Program-made: the position numbers and the translations under genes
Part shown: piece by piece, positions 14,479 through 16,279 of the stretch
Numbering within the stretch: position 1 is the first letter of the stretch
Layout: each line of letters opens with the position of its first letter
DNA from: Alectryocaccobium sp964389285
GTDB taxonomy: Bacteria; Bacillota; Clostridia; Lachnospirales; Lachnospiraceae
Assembly: GCA_964389285.1 (NCBI GenBank)
Contig: CAYMCZ010000018.1
Span: forward strand, 1-16,279
Reading direction: 5' to 3'
DNA length: 16,279 nt
The notes under the pieces: model-generated
Told to the model about the DNA's origin: nothing
Seen by the model: the letters and a program-made list of their open reading frames with translations, nothing else
Databases searched by the model: none

Positions 14479-14964
14479 ATGAAGCCTGTATTTAGAGAAA
14501 TGAGACGTTTTAAACAGCAAATCAGCAAAGAAGAGTGCGTTCGTGTGCTGCAAGAAGAAAAAAGGGGCGTTTTATCAATGATAGGCGAAAGCGGATATCC
14601 TTATGGAATTCCGCTTAATCACTGGTATTCAAAAAAGGATAACAGAATCTATTTTCACTGCGCAAAAGCCGGTTATAAAATCGATGCCATTGAAGCCAAT
14701 GATAAGGTCAGTTATTGCGTAATGGACAAAGGTTTCCGAAAGAAAGGCGAATGGGCCTTGAATATCAACAGTGTGATCGTGTTTGGCCGGATACATATTG
14801 TGGAGGATGAAGAAAAGAAACGGGAAATATGTACGAACCTGTGCCTTAAATTTACGGACGATGAAGACTATATTCAAAAAGAACTGGCAAATGCATTTTC
14901 AAGGGTTAATTGTCTGGAACTGGAAATAGATCATATGACCGGAAAGATAGTGAATGAATCGTAG
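14479..14964 (+). CDS. Pyridoxamine 5'-phosphate oxidase-like flavin-binding protein (NimA-like)
   Basis: This 161-residue protein has the split-barrel FMN-binding fold of the PNPOx-like group, closest in layout to NimA-like proteins. The visible landmarks are MRRFKQQISKEECVRVL, RGVLSMIGESGYPYGIPLNHWY (first barrel strands and the phosphate region), NRIYFHCAKAGYKIDAI, VSYCVMDKGF, the NSVIVFGRIHIVED segment, and the LELEIDHMTGK end, all common in this family. NimA-type members are linked to reduction of 5-nitroimidazoles, but most family members have no assigned substrate, so neither resistance nor PLP synthesis should be assumed. AAGGAAG precedes the start. It is third in the AlkD-like/macrodomain cluster, and ychF follows 32 bases after its stop. 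Confidence 0.85.
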   Translation: MKPVFREMRRFKQQISKEECVRVLQEEKRGVLSMIGESGYPYGIPLNHWYSKKDNRIYFHCAKAGYKIDAIEANDKVSYCVMDKGFRKKGEWALNINSVIVFGRIHIVEDEEKKREICTNLCLKFTDDEDYIQKELANAFSRVNCLELEIDHMTGKIVNES

Positions 14965-14996
14965 AGGGTCGGAAATCAAAAAAGGAGATTAGGTAA

Positions 14997-16124
14997 ATGA
15001 AATTAGGCATAGTAGGCCTTCCGAATGTAGGCAAAAGCACATTGTTTAATGCGATCACGGGGACGGCGAACGCGCAGGCGGCGAATTATCCGTTCTGTAC
15101 GATAGAGCCGAACAGCGGGATAGTGGCAGTGCCGGATGAGCGGCTGGATAAATTATGTGAGATTTGGGATCCGGATAAGAAGACCCCGGCGGTAGTGGAG
15201 TTTGTGGATATTGCAGGGCTTGTTAAGGGAGCTTCCAAGGGAGCGGGGCTCGGAAACAAATTTCTGGGACACATCAGGGAGTGCGACGCCATTATCCATG
15301 TCGTGCGCTGCTTTGACAATGACAATATTATACATGTGGTAGAGGACGCGACAAAAGCGGAAGCCGTCGATCCCGACGGTGATATAGAGTGTATCGACCT
15401 TGAGCTTATTCTTTCGGATCTGGAGATCGTGATGAACCGTATCGCCCGTACGCAGAAGATGGCGAAATCGGGAAATAAGGATGCGGCAGCGGAAGTTCTG
15501 TGGCTTACGGAACTTTCAAAGCATCTTGAAAAAGGATTAAGCGCAAGAACTTTTGAGTTTGACGAGAAAAACGAGGCGCAGCAGGCAGCGCTTAAAGAGA
15601 TCGGATTGCTTTCCATGAAACCCATTATTTACGCCTGCAATATGGACGATGACGGGGCGCTTGAGCCGGAGTCGAACAATTATTATCAAATCGTAAAGAA
15701 ACGCGCCGATGCTGAAAATGCCGGTGTGATACCTATATGCGCCAAGACAGAGGAAGAGCTTTCGGAGTTGGACGAAGAAGAAAAAGCCGAGTTTATGGCA
15801 GATCTCGGATTGGCCGAATCTGGGCTTGAGCGGCTTATAAAAGCCGGATACGCCCTTTTAGGTCTCATCTCTTTTCTGACGGACGGAAAGAAAGAATGTC
15901 GTGCATGGACCATAAAAAAGGGTACGAAAGCACCACAGGCAGCGGGCAAGATTCATTCTGATTTTGAGCGGGGTTTTATACGGGCTCAGGTGTGCTCGTT
16001 TGATACGCTTATGGAGTGCGGAGGAAAAATGTCCGAAGTCAAAGCAAGAGGACTGTATCGTTCGGAAGGCAAAGACTATGTCGTGCAGGATGGGGATATA
16101 ATAGAATTCTTGTTTAATGTATGA
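14997..16124 (+). CDS. ychF: Ribosome-binding ATPase/GTPase YchF (Obg-related)
   Basis: YchF is a TRAFAC-class P-loop protein of the Obg-related branch that binds ribosomes and hydrolyses ATP in studied members. The 375 residues show the P-loop GLPNVGKS (7-14), the switch II region VDIAGLVKGASKGAGLGNKFLGHIREC with the family's characteristic FLGHIRExDAIIHVVR, and the coiled-coil insert. The C-terminal TGS domain ends KDYVVQDGDIIEFLFNV. The base-recognition motif reads NMDDDG, where the NxxE form is usual in this family (for example NVDEDG); Asp in place of Glu is a conservative change. AAGGAG precedes the start. Length is slightly above the ~365 usual for the family. A strong bidirectional-looking hairpin follows. 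Confidence 0.96.
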   Translation: MKLGIVGLPNVGKSTLFNAITGTANAQAANYPFCTIEPNSGIVAVPDERLDKLCEIWDPDKKTPAVVEFVDIAGLVKGASKGAGLGNKFLGHIRECDAIIHVVRCFDNDNIIHVVEDATKAEAVDPDGDIECIDLELILSDLEIVMNRIARTQKMAKSGNKDAAAEVLWLTELSKHLEKGLSARTFEFDEKNEAQQAALKEIGLLSMKPIIYACNMDDDGALEPESNNYYQIVKKRADAENAGVIPICAKTEEELSELDEEEKAEFMADLGLAESGLERLIKAGYALLGLISFLTDGKKECRAWTIKKGTKAPQAAGKIHSDFERGFIRAQVCSFDTLMECGGKMSEVKARGLYRSEGKDYVVQDGDIIEFLFNV

Positions 16125-16169
16125 GTGAGAGCTTAAAATACAAATATGCGATTTTGACGGGAAAAAGAT

Positions 16170-16211
16170 CTGCCGCACACCGTCCAAACAGGACATTATG
16201 GTATGCGGCAG
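16170..16211. terminator. Bidirectional terminator between ychF and tRNA-Lys
   Basis: CTGCCGCA (16170-16177) pairs with TGCGGCAG (16204-16211), and a smaller inner stem GTCC/GGAC (16182-16185 with 16191-16194) lies in the loop. A T-run follows on the plus strand (TTGTTTTTG) and another on the minus strand (CTTTTTC), so it can stop both ychF and the oppositely oriented tRNA gene. The arm words resemble those of the hairpin after efp and of the element at 13042-13126. Confidence 0.75.
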
Positions 16212-16234
16212 TCTCTTGTTTTTGATAATGAAAA

Positions 16235-16279
16235 TGAAGCATCGGGGGTTCGAACCCCGGACAACTTGATTAAAAGTCA
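16235..16279 (-). tRNA. tRNA-Lys (anticodon UUU), 3' part, cut by the window end
   Basis: Read on the minus strand, the last 45 bases give the anticodon loop CTTTTAA (anticodon TTT = UUU, Lys) with its 3' stem half, a 5-base variable loop, a perfect 5-bp T-stem (CGGGG/CCCCG) with loop TTCGAAC, and the acceptor 3' strand ATGCTTC with discriminator A at 16235. The 5' half lies beyond the window. No CCA follows, so the CCA would be added by the nucleotidyltransferase. The visible anticodon-stem bases TGA pair with TCA. Confidence 0.9.

Noticed and set aside
16243..16260. GGGGTTCGAACCCC palindrome as a protein-binding operator
   Set aside because: It is explained by the T-arm of the minus-strand tRNA-Lys: the stem is perfect in that orientation, and the acceptor strand and anticodon loop fit.

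Overview
The window looks like a chromosomal segment from a Clostridia bacterium, most likely Lachnospiraceae. The support is indirect: AGGAGG-type ribosome binding sites before almost every gene, TTGACA/TATAAT-type promoters, a DUF5688-family protein and a CotH-type remnant (both common in Lachnospiraceae), a type-2 LeuA, and moderate G+C. Species cannot be named from the sequence alone. There is no rRNA, CRISPR array, transposase or phage gene.

Layout. (1) 59-2422, minus: an ABC exporter half-transporter fused at its C-terminus to a GNAT acetyltransferase domain. (2) 2671-5423, plus: a three-gene cell-surface signalling cassette made of an ECF-type sigma factor, an overlapping single-pass membrane protein (probable anti-sigma factor) and a VWA-domain lipoprotein of the YfbK type. 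The same promoter-like bipartite motif (TTTTTCCATAAA, 15 bases, CGTATAT) lies upstream of both the sigma gene and the lipoprotein gene, which suggests autoregulation. (3) 5450-5673: a 224-bp nested inverted-repeat element between convergent genes; a short relative of it lies at 13042-13126. (4) 5692-7350, minus: leuA with its own promoter, preceded by the C-terminal remnant of a CotH-like gene.

(5) 7895-11568, plus: an apparent operon of thrC, a CobC-like histidine phosphatase, cbiG and rnhA. Two of its genes point to cobalamin synthesis. (6) 11669-12232: efp with its own promoter. (7) 12414-13010: a short DUF5688-family protein. (8) 13177-14964: a tight cluster of an AlkD-like DNA alkylation repair protein, a macrodomain protein with an altered active-site loop, and a pyridoxamine-phosphate-oxidase-like flavoprotein. 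(9) 14997-16124: ychF, followed by a probable bidirectional terminator. (10) 16235-16279, minus: the 3' part of a tRNA-Lys(UUU) gene that runs off the window end.

Most of the window is housekeeping metabolism (leucine, threonine, cobalamin) and translation (EF-P, YchF, tRNA). The parts most worth a second look are the sigma/anti-sigma/VWA cassette with its duplicated promoter motif, the related inverted-repeat elements, the ABC-GNAT fusion and the macrodomain lacking the usual aspartate. No gene-free stretch exceeds 300 bases. The first 58 bases hold nothing I can identify.
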